64,000 nucleotides of DNA, taken from assembly GCA_911728455.2 (NCBI GenBank), contig OU452240.1:620001-684000 (forward strand), written 5' to 3'. This document shows, piece after piece, positions 11,962 to 24,795 of this stretch. Source of the DNA: Marthasterias glacialis (lineage: Eukaryota; Echinodermata; Asteroidea; Forcipulatida; Asteriidae). Both the position numbers and the translations under genes were made by a program. Within the stretch, counting starts at the first letter, position 1. The number at the start of each line of letters is the position of its first letter. Below the pieces are notes generated by a model. That model was not told the DNA's origin and ran no database searches. It was given only the letters and a program-made list of their open reading frames with translations.

Positions 11962-14900
11962 CGTTAGTCTTCACTTGGGAGGAAAAACAACAGAGATGGA
12001 AATTTATTTTACTTCTAAGCTTACAATGTTGAATTGAAGAAAAGAGACACAGGGGGACAAGAAATCTGTATGAAGTGAGGTGATTGACGGGGCCAGTGAT
12101 GGATGTCGATGACAACACAGTGTAAGATTTGATAAATCGTAGTGGTTTTATTTTCATGGACTATGAGAATTATAATGCATAACCCTCCAGAGTCCAGTCT
12201 TTAATATAAAAAATGGACCAATCAGGATTGAAAACTCAAGTACTGTGTGGTATGGCCCTTTATACTATAAGCCCAGTATTAACAGCTGTTTTTTTATATC
12301 TAAATCCATAACATCACATGCAAAAAAGTCAAAACATTTTAGGATGTTTAGGCATTGGAATGGTAGTGTTTAGCGATACCTTAAATAATTTACAATTCAG
12401 GATGTATCCAAAGATTACATTGCTTCCTACACCTCCATTAAACTCCAGATTTTTTAAAACAAGTATTAATTTTAACAACAAGTTATCACAAACAAAATGA
12501 AAAAAGTCACATCAAACTAGCGGCATAGCCAGGATTTTTTTCACTGGGGTGCACTTAGACTTGCATTTTGTGTAGACAAGTCGTCAATTATTTTTCGTTA
12601 TCCCACTGTGATGCTCACGTGTTGCTCCGCACCATCTGGTCATAGCATAATCGACTCATGACTAGCAATCAACTTGCCTAGAACTTTTAGGCCTAACAAG
12701 TCTAGTATCCACTTCAATTGTGCACTGAAAACCAACTCCCGTTTCTCTCTCCTCATATGATTGGTCTGAGCTCTGGTGAGCTCACGAGTCAACCAATGGA
12801 ATCTGCTGTTTCAACTGTGGCTGCAAGAAGGGTATCGCGTGTAAGTGCGCATACCGTGGCACCCGCGATTTCAAAATAATGAGTAATAAATAGTGAATAA
12901 AAGCAGCATGCAATTTTAAAAAATGTCTAGTAGCAAATCTGAAACATTCATTCCCATGCCATGGTGTTACTAAAAAAATACTGCAGCTACGCGGCCCAGT
13001 ACAGTGTCAGTAGGCCTAATTTTACTTACTATACAATGTCATAACTAAAAAAGAATTTTAAATAAAATAGAATTACAAGTACATTTTTAACCATCAGACA
13101 TTGTCATTTCTGATTTATTGTGATTGTTTTGGACAGAGTTTGTTTGATAATAATGATACTTCTTTAGTTATTAAATTGTATAGTACTATCATGCGATTAC
13201 CCGTTTTCGGTCGACACCTATACCCGGTCACTCATTTTGATTCCTGTTTACCGCGAGAGGGCGCTAGATATACAGCGACGAGAAGTTTCATTCACGACCG
13301 ATGTTCCTTACGATCACACACGCAAAAAATTATTGAGATTCAAGTTTCCTGTCGTAAGTTACACCCAAAAGTTTATAAAATGTTAAATTTTCAGTATAGA
13401 TCACTAATGCACTTTTTACTCGCAATCAAATGTCTCTAAAAATTATAATCCACGGTCAAACATTCCAAATGAAAGTTTCATCGGCAAGGTCAAGTTCCAT
13501 TTTCCCCAGGTAGAACGGTAGATCACGTGATTATGTTGCTAAGTGGGATTGTATGGAGTGCCAACATTGCAGAAACCTTAAGTGTATTTCAAGTGAATAT
13601 GACTTTTTGTGTTTATACTGCACTCTCTGCTTAATTGCAATGGGCCCTAATGAAAGCTGCAATGGCTATATAAAGTTCATTTCTCCCCAAATTACTCATA
13701 TTATTGACTACTCTGAAATTCAAGATAATCAGAGTTTTAAATATTGTGGTTTTTTTTTTAAATTAAAAATGTGTTGAGGAAATGGAATAGTCACTTTTAT
13801 TTTATTCAGTAATATTTTTTTTAATGAAGAACAACAAAGTTGTGTGGCCCAACTTTCACTTAATTCCCCTCCCTTCCCCATTCTTTGAACAAATTTTGAC
13901 AGATAATGCAATTTCAAAACAAAAAAAACATCAAAAACGTTCATATTTTTGCACGGACAGTACACAAAATGTGTAAAAATAATTGCACAAAATATTTGTA
14001 GGGCCTGACATTGTCCGTAGCTAATGACCATGAATTTATGTCAGGATCCAGAAAATATGTCATCTTTATTACAATTAATTTTAGGAACTTTATGATTGGT
14101 TTTATAGGTTTTTTAATGGCAATGTTATATTTCCTTCTCTTTATACAGACTGTGATACGCAAAATAAAAGCCAGCTACAGACTATTTTATTCTTAAGAAT
14201 GTCTTGATGATGAATACGAGGCTGTTGTTGATCAATCAGAAAAGCTTAACAAAATAATACATCAAAGCTACCAGCTCTGGACCTGCTCCCCTAATGAGTC
14301 AGGAAGAGGAACAAACTGCAATGCAAGAACTATTATTATGTTGACAAAGCAGAAAAGTCACATAACTTGATAAATAAATATAAATGGATTTGTATCAATT
14401 AAAAAAAAAATTATATAAATTCAGTAAAAACCATTACATTTGATTTTAAAACAATTTATGTTAAATACTCCAAAGAAAAATAAAGAAGTAAAAAAAAAAA
14501 GAAAAGGTGTCATGCTTTTCTCTTGTGTCATCTGGATTTTTCTCTTGGGGAAGGAGGGCACTTCAAGAAGTATTCATTAATTATGTTGATGAAGTAGAAA
14601 AGCCACAAACTACAGAAAAGAAAAGGATAATTGATGTATATTATTATACAAATTTTATATAAGTTCAGCAAAAACAATCACATTTAATTTGAAAATAATC
14701 ATTAATACCACTTTAAAGTAAAATAAAGAAGAAAAAGAAAAGGACAATATAAAGCAAAAAAAATCATGTAAAGAAGAACTTTGCTATTTTATTAACCAAT
14801 AATCACCTCACTAGCCGCAGAGACAGTCTGGACAATCGTTATTATTTGTTTTTTGCATTTTGCGCGCCATACTAGTTCGTGAAGTTGACAGAAACTGCCC

Positions 14901-16577
14901 CTGAATGGACCGACCGGAAACGGGTAACGCGACGTGTGCACGGCGAATACAGCACCGCTGTGAATTTAGGACGATATTTCGGAATTTATGACTGCAACTT
15001 CTGGGATTTCAACAGATTATGAATTAAAAGTGTCTTGTTAAAAGGTGGGTCAGATGGTTTTAAAAAATTTCATTTAGTTTCCGTTTCCGAACGATTTTTA
15101 CCGTTAAGTGACCGAAAACCGGTCGCTCCAGGATACTAACTGACTAAAATGGTAAGTAGGCCTACTCTACTCAACTAAAAAGAGACCGTGAGGGTATGCA
15201 CAGCCGTTTCCTGCAGTAAACTTTACAGCCGTTTTGACCTCAGTGAGGGCGCTGCTTCTACATATAGAAATTGACAAACAGATATTGATTGACATGACCA
15301 ATGCAATGGAGGTAGAAATAGAATTTATAAGTGGTAGAAATAAAGTTCTGCCTCCATCATGTCGATGTCCATGACATGACCAAAAAAATAAAATCAAAAA
15401 TGGATTGGACTTTGATTTGATTGAATCGAAGAAAATGTCCGGTACCCGAAATGTTGTTGCATAAATTGTTTCTAAAAGTAAAACCGTCCCTCTTCTCTTG
15501 TAAGCATGTGTCGTGAGCATAAAGATTAAAATTCACACACATCATTTCGGAACGAAGAAAAAAATGAATGAGTTTACAGACCTGTTTTTCCATTTCCGCG
15601 TAAACCCGACCTCTGCTGCCTGTGTTTTTTTTTTCTTCTTTTTTCAAAAACTCACATTCATTAATTGACCTTAAATTCTGTCAGGTCATGCCGTAGACTC
15701 TATCTATACATATGGATTTTGTTTTAAATAGTCTTTACAAGAATACTTTTTTAATAATATAAAATAACAATTCATACCTAAAATGATTAAAATACATAAC
15801 TTATCTTTTGGTAAAATAAAACATTTACAAATAAATGATTTTAAATATCAGAATAAAAGAAAGAGGCTACAGTTATCTAAACAAGATGGCCGCGGCTGAT
15901 CGTCTGCCAAATTTTAACGTCTTAGATAGAAAGAAATAGAACTACATTGATTATAAGCAAATATTTCAATCATTTGTCTTTAAACTTAAATGTAAGTGTT
16001 TCCTTATACTTGAGAGTGTATCTTTTAATTTGCGGACAATTCTGTAATTTCTTTAGGGTTTTAAACGTCCTGATAAGTGGACGGGTGACTTACCGCTGAA
16101 GTTTCAATTTGACGACTGACGTTGTAAAAACAATGGTGACAGAGGGCGCTGTTCTATCACCATTCAACAACAAACAACAACAGACTGTCAGTATGTCACT
16201 ATCACTAGTGTCACTGTCATTGTCAACAACTGAAGCCTAATGGGGGAATTCCCAAATGTACCGAACTTAGAAGTTCCAAATTCAATTCATAAAAAACTAA
16301 TGAAAAGCTTTATACTGATGAACTCAAATGGAGGCCAATTCCAAAACATCAGCATCTTAATTTTTATGTTCAAATTAAATCGTGGTGGGAATAAGTTTGA
16401 CCATGGATTTCTACCTCCATGGTTTGACTGAGAAATTGAGAGTTCTGGGTCATGTTTTGATGGTTGGATTCGAAAATGGTAAAGAGGGAATAGGACTGAA
16501 TACAGCTGTTCATATTTTTTGTGAACAAAGAAAAATTATAAAATATGAACTCACTGCTTTGTTGTTTTTCTCCCCAG
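11962..16577. other. intergenic region between two divergent RING genes
   Basis: Probable promoters and 5' UTR exons of both flanking genes. On the minus strand an acceptor (CCTCCCAAG) just before the RING-H2 ATG implies an upstream noncoding exon that I could not place. On the plus strand a strong donor ATG|GTAAGT at about 15149 may end the first exon of the RNF141-type gene. A fragment at about 12527 (GGCATAGCCAGG) resembles dispersed repeats. No protein-coding frame is convincing. Confidence 0.5.
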
Positions 16578-18874
16578 ATGGGTCATAATCAAAGCAATTC
16601 TTGCGGCAAGCAGAGCAGTCTGAGTGAATGGAGGGATTTTGTTTTCTCACAAGGCCATCTACTTAAGCAGATAGCTACACTTAAATATGCAGACTTCGTT
16701 AAGGCTGTGGAGGGACTTAATACGATGTGAGAAGAAAGTACAGTTTCAGCTGTAAATATTCTTCTATGACCTCAGCAGAGTGGTTGGGGCCCCCTCCCCC
16801 TCCCCCTCCCCCTCCCTCGCAGTCACCAAAACCCTCTGTGTGGTCCTCATACATAAGATGTAATTGACATTAAGCTTGCTTGGTCCCCTCCCCTCCTCCC
16901 CCCCGAACAAACAACCCCATCCCCCACACACACTTCAACTTAAGCGCTAATGCTAGTAAAAGATGGAAAGAAACCCTTTCGTACACATCAACATTGCTCA
17001 GAATAAACAGGGTGTCTAAATTAAAAAGAAAAGAAAAAAACAGGTTGTCCTCGAAGTCCATTGTCCTCTCGGGCTAAAACCAGCCCCCCCCCCAACCCTC
17101 TTTCCCATTGAGAAACAGTCTTTATAATTTGAATTTGCAGATCCAACACGTTGAGTAATTCAAGAGGAAGGTACTTGGTTTTCAGTATTATTCCTGGAAC
17201 AGACTGCACAACCATGCTCTGGAGGTCAAAGGTCAGGATAAAGTGCTGTAAGGTAAATAAGTGTTTATATTTCTCAAGGTATTAGTTCGCCCATGTGACT
17301 TTCATAATACGTTTCATGTATAACACAAAAAGTGAGATCTTTGCAGTAGATACCAACAAAATAACTGAGTAATGTTTGTTTCTTGTGAAAAGATCCATCT
17401 CTTTTGAAATGCGATCTAAGATTGATTTAAACAAAAAACGTTCAAAGTATGTACGACAACAATAATTCTGAGAAAGATCAGTATCAGCACAGACTTAATA
17501 CCAAGAAACTTTTCAGAATAAAAAACATGAGATAAAAATCCTTCAATATTTCTCTGTTTGAAGATGACATCTGATGGGTCTCCTCAATGTGAGTCTACAC
17601 GGACGATGACCCTGAAACAGTTTGTCCAAGTCTACGACAGCATCATGCAGCAGTGTGAAAGTATCGAAGGCCGACAAAGATCAACGGACGTAACTAGTAC
17701 TCCGGGTGATTCCACCAATATGATGAACAACAATAAAGATGAAAGGGAGGAGGTAGATGTTGGTGCCACAGAGATTGACGGAGAAAGTGAAGATCATCAA
17801 ACAGTCGACTCAACAGGGAATCATTGGTTGGAAATCTCAACAATATTTGCAACGTATGTTTGACAGTCTTGAAGAATTATTACCAATAGTTACACAGCTT
17901 TTGATTGGGTGGTACAAAGATGACTTTGTTTGGCTTTTTAATTCTATCTACTTAGGAAAGTTTTTCACAAATGAGGCTCTCACTAAGGAATAAGTGTCAG
18001 TTGTTATGTTTTGTTTTGTAATTAGCTAGAAATGATTATCTAACATCTTGCCGATGTTTATTACAATTCGTCATTTTCTCAGATACATCTTTAACTTTTT
18101 TTTCTCAATTGAAAGCTCTTATGGATTTGTTTGTTTGTCCTTCACACTGTGTAGAATACTACATTCCATCCTCAAGTAATTGAAACTTTGTTTTCTTTTG
18201 ATCAACCAATAATTTTGATGTTTCTTTTTCAATTTCTTTCCGTTTAGTGTGGAGCAGGTTTCTTTGGAGTCTTCAGACGAGAGTGATTGCTGTATCTGTA
18301 TGGAGAAGAAGTCGGACATAGTCCTCAATTGTGCTCATACTTATTGCCAGGTCTGCATTGATGATTGGTAAGGCACAGTGAGGCTCGTGGTACCTCATTC
18401 GTGTAGTACCTCATTCGTATAGAACCTCTTTCTGTTTCTACATTTAACTCATACATGAAATTTTTACCCCAACCCAGTCATCAACTTTCTAAAGTATTTT
18501 GATTCTTTGGGTACATACTTTCTGACTGCTTGAAGATAGCATCCACGAGTTGATGAACAGACTTGAGAAAAGGAGATAAATTCCTTTTCAAAGTTGAAGT
18601 TACATTCGTGAATAAACGTCGAGGATTCCTGTAAGAAAAAATTTCTCCGAAATGTTTATTTGTTTACAGGAGAAAACAACACAACACATGTCCACTGTGC
18701 ATGGGAGACATTGGTTCAACTAAAGATGTCTGGACTCTACCTGAAAAACCCAACGCTGATGAAATGACAACGTACCTCATGAGTATCGCGGATAGTAAAG
18801 GCCAGAGAGAACCTCATCAGTCATCATCAGGGAGGTCAGATGTGGAGGAATGGGAGAGGGTTTCATTTGAGTAA
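16578..18874 (+). CDS. RNF141: RNF141-type RING finger protein
   Basis: Five coding exons: 16578-16726, 17141-17252, 17564-17853, 18248-18367 and 18670-18874, giving 291 residues with every junction in phase. The ATG lies directly after an acceptor, and the protein starts MGHNQ, so Gly2 is a candidate N-myristoylation site as in vertebrate RNF141. The middle carries MTLKQFVQVYDSI, matching the family's MNLYQFIQLY segment. The C-terminal C3HC4 RING has C198-x2-C201, C212, H214, C217-x2-C220 and C231-x2-C234, followed by the family's VWTLPEKP and a helix. It is about 60 residues longer than the human protein, with an acidic insert before the RING (about 130-175) and an extra tail. A noncoding 5' exon ending near 15149 is likely. 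Expected role: membrane-associated E3 ligase-like protein; substrates unknown. Confidence 0.93.
16793..16820. repeat. CCCCCT simple repeat
   Basis: Several perfect CCCCCT units on the plus strand in the first coding intron of the RNF141-type gene. A low-complexity polypyrimidine tract. Confidence 0.85.
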
Positions 18875-19617
18875 AAGGACGTCGGGGGTTTGCACAGAGA
18901 GGTTTGAGGCTGATGAGTGAAGCTGGCAACAATGAGTAAACTTTCCTAGACGTGAGTGCTCAGTGATGACTATTGACATCTCTTTGTGAAGGATGAGGGA
19001 CCATGTTGAGAAGTGAACCACCTATGTTCAAACACCTTAAATGTCCCGCTGCGGAGAAAGTTCAAGATCTGAACATGTCAAGAAGCAGAGAAAAACCTTT
19101 TCCAGACATTTGAACAAAACTGCCTGGGAAGAGAATAAAAGAAGTGATTTTTGAGATTTGAAAATGACAGAAATTATATCAATTTTCTGAGCGGTGAGTG
19201 CCAAGGTTGTATGTCAGTCTTTTACAAGCAAACTTGATGGCTGATCTTGGGAAGACAGGGTCAGTAATACTGCCAACCAATGGGATCCTGGTGTGGATAA
19301 GTCAGCCACTTGGAGAACACTCGGACTGGATACTTCATAAGGGCAAGGCAGGTTTTTTTTCTAAATAAAGGGCACCTCTACGAGAGAAGTAAACATTTGT
19401 ATTGGAACATTTGGGGCACCAAGGCTCAAGCTTTCCCAACAAGGTTCTGTAAGAAGCTCGTTGTATTCACAATAGTCACAAGCTGAAGACATACACCTGT
19501 TTCAAATTATATGCACTCCCTTAGAGCAACGACAGTATGAAGAACAAGTGAAACTCAGACAATTAAAATACCCAAAGCAGGTGCATAGCTTGTACACACT
19601 GTCAATTAATTTAATGA

Positions 19618-19623
19618 AATAAA
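19618..19623 (+). terminator. poly(A) signal of the RNF141-type gene
   Basis: AATAAA about 745 bp past the stop codon, the first canonical hexamer followed by plausible downstream sequence. Confidence 0.5.
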
Positions 19624-19729
19624 CAACTCATTGAAGCTTACCACAGAGTAGAAACTATTTTACAACTTTTTAGTCATGTCTCTCCAGAATGGAAAGGTCT
19701 GAGTGTATCGACTTAGTCTGATTTTGTAT

Positions 19730-19885
19730 TATGCAATTCGCCCATCACAAGGCCCAAAGGCCACACGAGGTGTGGGCTACTTTTTGAAGGGATAGAAACC
19801 TGCCCCAATGCGCAGAAACAAGACGTGGAGAGATATAAACGCAAGTCTCTCCACGGCACAGCTAAGAACAGGGAGGGGTAAATGA
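19730..19885 (+). mobile_element. retroelement tail, copy 1
   Basis: Shares long blocks with the minus strand of 47978-48200, including AACAAGACGTGGAGAGATAT and CAGCTAAGAACAGGGAGGGG. The start (GGCCCAAAGGCC, GAGGTGTGGGCT) resembles the LINE tail at 7195-7260. Probably the 3' end of a LINE or of a SINE that uses a LINE tail. Confidence 0.7.
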
Positions 19886-20357
19886 AACCGTTGCAAGACA
19901 AACATAACTGCCTCTTCCCCTATTTGATCATTTTAGAATGAATTTAAGTGTGGGTGGGTTTTTTTTTTCATTGCATAATATTTGTATATGTACATATATC
20001 ATGGATAATTAATCATAAGGAAATACTGGTGTAATGTTTGTAAAATAGATGATAATATGATAGTTTTATGGTGCATCCCGTTACTTTTGATTTAGCCACG
20101 CCCATGAATATTATCCACTTGTGTAGGTTAAATCACGTGTGGCCACTGCAATCCAAAAATATGTTTATTTTCCTATATTTTTTTGTTGAGAGTACGACTC
20201 TTTTTCTTTCTTTTTTTATACAAGTCAGGTCACACTCAGTGCGTAATATTTGTTCCTGAAATAGTTGTAAAATAATATTTACACAGAATCGTATATTGTT
20301 TTCTTTAATAAATTTTCAAAGTATGTTAATAATATTCTTAAAGGCGAACAATATTCT

Positions 20358-20725
20358 AAAAGGCAAGGCATTATACCTTTGGTATTTAGAACCGTACATT
20401 TGTTTCAATGCTATATAATTGTAGATACACATGTATACCATAAAACTAACCTCTGAAAATGTGATGTTACAAGATGTAAGCGTTCTTGAGATGATGGAGA
20501 AAATCTGGAGGGGTTATTTTCACGCAGAAGGATTCGAAAATGTTGAAACTGCATGTTTTTCATTACGTGAGAATGACAGAAAGTTATCTCTTTCTCTAAA
20601 ACCACATTACTTCAAAGGGAATCGTTTCTCACGGTGATCAATAGCTCCCCAGTGCTTCTTACCAAGTAAGCTTTTATGGTCATTAATTTATGGAGTAATT
20701 ACCAAAGGTATACCCCTGCCTTTAA
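20358..20725. mobile_element. MITE with AAAGGCA ends
   Basis: Terminal inverted repeats: the left end AAAGGCAAGGCATTATACC plus TTTGGTA pairs with TACCAAAGGTATACCCCTGCC plus TTT at the right. Inside is a GAGAAACGATTCCC-type motif in the minus direction that I recall from dispersed marine-invertebrate elements. A 68-codon frame at 20431-20637 lies wholly inside and is not a gene. Confidence 0.8.
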
Positions 20726-21446
20726 AAGTTAAATACAGCTTAATAATTTCCCATTTTCCACTAGCGTTGTTTATGGCAAGTTTAGAAACAATGTTTCTCT
20801 AAGCCAATGATAGGTCTTACTTTGACGTCAGTGAGGGCGCTGTTTGAGCTTGTGTAAAGGATCTATTAACTTCTCAGTATTTTACAACTGTCTACTGCAA
20901 CAACTCATGAAATAAATAGTTATAATAGATAAATGTACACTGAATATTGTCTAGGTTACATTTATAACAATAATAAAATTCATTTTATGCGCCTTTAAAC
21001 TAAGTCTTCAAGCGTCACCATTTAGCCTATGGCATTCCAGAAACCACCTTAACTCCTTGGGAGTATGCAGAACCGGTATGTAAACAGGCTAACGGGTAGC
21101 TAATTATATACACATCAATAATATCTACCCTCGTATGATGTTAATTGCAACTAAACTTAAAATGCCAGGCCTGAGATACACGTGTATCGATCAGGATTCG
21201 AACCCACGTGATCAACACACAATGTTTCAAAGTTAACACCTTTTTTATGATTCCGTAAAATATGTCAACAATGGTTATACAGCGTCAGCTACAACAGTTT
21301 CACAGACAAGCAAGATTTTAAATTTAAGAACAAAATGGTTATTTACAAATACCAACCATCATCGCAACGTCCAATCACGTTAGCTCAAACTGTACGCGGG
21401 GAATTCTAATAAAACACAAAATTCACAACAGCAAATTACGAAAATT

Positions 21447-21452
21447 TTTATT
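21447..21452 (-). terminator. poly(A) signal of PAN/FAMeT copy A
   Basis: AATAAA on the minus strand, 108 bp past the stop codon of the last exon. Confidence 0.5.
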
Positions 21453-21559
21453 TTTTTAAAGATGAGACTAAAGTTTACTTACTAAGGAAAGTTGTTACCG
21501 TTATATTCTACTCCAACCTACACTCCGCCTCCACAAGCTCCAATATAAACTTCGTTTCA

Positions 21560-23647
21560 TTAGTCATCACAAAAGGTGTAAAATATGAAATTAACTGGAC
21601 CGGAGTAATGTGTTAAACCAATGAAGTTGACGGTAACCTTCCTGGTCTCATCATGCCATTCCATGAAGGGGGCAACCTTACCCCCTCTACCCACCTTTAT
21701 GGTACCGTGATCATAGGTCAGCCAGAATTGACGGTACTCCATCGGAGATAGGATATTACGGGTAGACACTCATGCAAGAGGAGGGTCACAATGGAGGGCG
21801 CACCGGATAAGCTGGGATAAACTGGGATAAAACAAATAAAACCGAGAGAGAGGGAGTAAGCTATAACCTCTTCAGCAATTAGTTCATTTTATTTCCTTTT
21901 CTTTTTTGAATAAAATCCTTGAAATCAGCCTTTTGGCCTTGTCACATGGGGCAAATGTTACAGGCAACTTGGAAGCAACCGACTGTAACTGCAGTGCTTG
22001 CAAAAGGAACACTTTGGTACACGAGTAATAAGTTCTCCTACAGTGTATACAATTTCAAAGAAAACTGCGAGAAAATTCAAATCCGAATGGCTTCTCTGCT
22101 TTTTGGAGATTGCCTGGAACTGGTTGCCTGTAAAATTGTCTCGTGTGACATGTTCATGCAACTCCAACACGTAGGTCTGGATTAAGTAGAGATGATGAAG
22201 AAATCTTTAAAGTGGGAAACCCACGTGATGGACTGAATGCAATGCTAACGCACAAGCAAGACCAGCGATCCAGGATGGGGTTCGAACCAGGGTCAAAAGG
22301 CGGGCTAAACACTACTAAGAAAACATGAAGGGCTTGACGTTCAATCAGGACAACGTAGCAAATTATAATCGAATAATTGTTGTCACTTGATATGTTTGAA
22401 GATGTGTTAAAATAAATATTTATGTTGATATATCTTTTTAACGTGTTTACTGAAGCTGGTCTTCTTTGTCGTTTTATTTTTTATACATGGACAGACTGAA
22501 CCTTTTATGGGTAAAGGAATTCTATTATTCCTCCCCGGCCTTGCCCACTCCACTTGTTTTTATTTTTGCTATGTGTCTGTGCAATGGGTGTTTTCTATAT
22601 ATATTTAATTCTTTAAGTGATACTCTTTCTTTCTTTTTTTCTTTTTTCTATGTTATATATTAATTGTAAGTGGAGAGAAATAAATAATAAATAAATAAAT
22701 CTTACCTATCACATAATAATTATCTTCATTCTCCTCCTGAGAGAGTGATAAGATGGCGTTGTCGTTTCCTTTTGCAGCAAAGTCAAGACGAAAAGTGTCT
22801 CTTGGTTGAAGACGTGGTAGTACGTAGATGAAGTCGCCAGTAGTCAATATTACATCACACTCTACAAATACAAATAATAGTTTTTAATGCGGATCAACAG
22901 TTAAGCATTTTCATTTGCACATGTGATCTTATAAAGACGTATACGTTCCTGCTTAATATTCCTGCATTCTTTAAGGGTTTTTTTGTTTGTTTGTAATAAA
23001 GTATTTGAATGACATAACGTCATACCACCTTCCTGAAGACCACCAGAGCGTGATCGAAACGTCGTGTTGTTACAGCACATGTTCGTTGGAGGGAGTATTA
23101 GAGTTTAAAAATGTGTTACCGAAGTATAAGTTGAGACGTTCATATAGTCTGTGTTTTGGAACCCACTGCTCGATTTCTGAAGAGATTTTGTTTATTTCTC
23201 CAATCCTCAATAGTGTTGGATGGTTGTTATTAGAGGTACCAGACAAAATTAGTTCGGTTTTAAATAACATCAGACTGACATACCTCTATGACATTCTTCG
23301 TCAAAGTACATCCAGCCGTTGGACGGTTGCAAGTCAGATTTATCTCTGGCATACACAGCGAAGTTTAACTCACAAACTCGTGCATCTTCGTAGTAGTTGA
23401 AGGACTTACAGGCATCGTCTTGCAGACAGAAGACGGCACAAGTGACTTCAGAGCGAGCCGTAGCGCTGCGGTAGACTTTACCACGGAGTGCATGATCGCG
23501 TATCGGGCCGTGGTAAAACCGATGGGTTCTTCCTGCTCGTAACTGCTGTTCACAGTTGCTTACTGAGTGGGGCAGACTGTTCACGTCACCCATGGCTGCT
23601 AAGCTGATCGTTACGATCAGGCTTAATGCCCAAGTAATGGCATTCAT
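21560..23647 (-). CDS. secreted PAN/apple plus FAMeT-domain protein, copy A (possibly decaying)
   Basis: Exon 1 (23647-23284) encodes a signal peptide (about residues 1-24) and a PAN/apple domain with the CxxxC...C...C pattern (EVTCAVFCLQ, ACKSFNYY, VCELNF). Exon 2 (22861-22706) and exon 3 encode a farnesoic-acid-methyltransferase-like domain (Methyltransf_FA), including FWLTYDHGTIKVGRGG and a final W-x-F-like FIFYTFC. Introns are phase 1, as in copies B and C. Exon 3 is odd: the part homologous to LSVIRCMRKC reads LSQLIRCALHC but is then cut by an in-frame TGA at about 21770. An acceptor AG at 21769-21770 would start the exon at 21768, skip the stop and keep phase, but drop about 24 residues. 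The protein would be about 242 residues by that route; otherwise it is a pseudogene. The domain name does not prove methyltransferase activity, as no SAM-binding motif is seen. Confidence 0.8.
21928..22155. mobile_element. foldback MITE in intron 2 of copy A
   Basis: Left arm TCACATGGGGCAAATGTTAC-AGGCAACTTGG pairs with the right arm CCTGGAACTGGTTGCCTGTA and CGTGTGACATG. Inner arms also match (GCAACCGACTG). It is one reason intron 2 is long here. Confidence 0.75.
22180..22330 (-). mobile_element. tRNA-derived SINE fragment
   Basis: On the minus strand it carries a B-box-like GGTTCGAACCCC. Shares GATGATGAAGAAAT, GGGAAACCCAC, GATCCAGGAT and AAAGGCGGG-like blocks in the same order as 60215-60410. 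Diverged copy in intron 2 of PAN/FAMeT copy A. Confidence 0.6.
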
Positions 23648-23752
23648 AGCTGAAAAATCCACCTGTTGGGTGAAACAATTAAATGGATATAAAATGGAAT
23701 GTGTCAATCAGGCTTACGGAAACATGGAAGTGCCATCCGATGTATTGAGATC

Positions 23753-24149
23753 CTATGATGGCACTGGAGGGATACACAATACCCAATTTCAATATCGATG
23801 TCAAATTTCATGAACAATTTCGTGACTTTCCCCAAGTTGCGAAATTTGACGTCAAATTTCACGTCAAACGTTTTCGCGACCAGGAAAAAGCCGCAAACGT
23901 GAAAATGCAACCACTTGGGGGGAAAGCCGTCAATTTTGTCAATGAAGATTGACGTCAATATTTAAAGCTTTAATGTCCTTTCAGTGCCATTGGGTGTTGT
24001 CGCAAACAGGAATATTGCCGTCAATTTTCGCGACATTGGGGAAAAATTCGGTCGCAGACCATGACATTTCGCGACTTCGGGGGACAGTCGTGAAATTATC
24101 CATTTAACGTCAATATGTGGTTCTTGTGACTCCCTCCAAGGCCACCATA
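23753..24149. mobile_element. foldback element, TATGGTGGCC family
   Basis: Left end TATGATGGCACTGGAGGGAT pairs with right end TCCCTCCAAGGCCACCATA. The interior is rich in GTCAATATT, TTGCGAC and GTCGCAAA motifs. Relatives at about 41490-41680, 45742-45934 and 62802-63402 share the GGCCACCATA end. It lies about 100 bp upstream of the copy A start. Confidence 0.8.
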
Positions 24150-24423
24150 AGATCCCGATATATATTTATCGCAAGACGATGCCGCCATATCACCGTTCTC
24201 GAGATTATTTTTGCATAAGGACATCTTAGAAAAAGTGTGCCGACTTTCTAACGTCTACGTTTACAATGTCGCCATTTCGACGCCTGTCTACTTTTCGGTC
24301 AATGCAATATTCCTTTCAAGTCACAAGATTCCTCTGTTGAATCAAATCGAGCGTTGCCAAACTAAACTATTAAAACCAAAAACGTTTGTTCTCACATTTC
24401 TACATTTGTTTTAACTTCGTCGC

Positions 24424-24795
24424 GTCAGTGGCATAAGGGGAAAGGGCACGGGGGCACGTGCCCCCCCTCCCCAACTGATGTCCGTGCCCCCTGGGTGCCC
24501 CCCCGCCCCCATTTGAAATCTGGACTTTTGAGATTAAAAATTACAAGAATAAAATGTTACATTTTATGAGCATTTACGTAGTAATTTCAATGTTTTTAGA
24601 ACTATTTTTAATTATTTACACACATAATGTATTTTGTTTTACGTCAGCACGTCAGAAAACACTGAAAATGGGCTTGCTTAAAAAAATTCAAACGGAAACT
24701 ACAGTTTTAATTGGCCAAAAGTGCCCCCTAGAAAAAATGGTACACCCCCTTGTGCCCCCCCCCCTAAAAATTTACCCTAGTTACGGCGCTGCGTC
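24424..24795. mobile_element. C-rich dispersed element (GTGGCATAA ends)
   Basis: Starts GTCAGTGGCATAAGGGG and ends CCCTAGTTACGGCGCTGC, roughly inverted ends. It contains runs of GTGCCCCC. A related pair of ends, GACGTAACTAGG and GGTTACGCCACTG, frames 43496-43815. No coding capacity is seen. Confidence 0.55.

Larger units (their letters stand above)
18875..21559. other. 3' flank of RNF141-type gene and intergenic repeats
   Basis: 18875 to about 19640 is the probable 3' UTR of the RNF141-type gene. After it come a retroelement tail (19730-19885) and a 368-bp MITE (20358-20725). The remaining sequence is AT-rich with no supported gene. Confidence 0.6.

Noticed and set aside
20431..20637. 68-codon frame on the plus strand
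   Set aside because: Lies entirely within a MITE with clear terminal inverted repeats.
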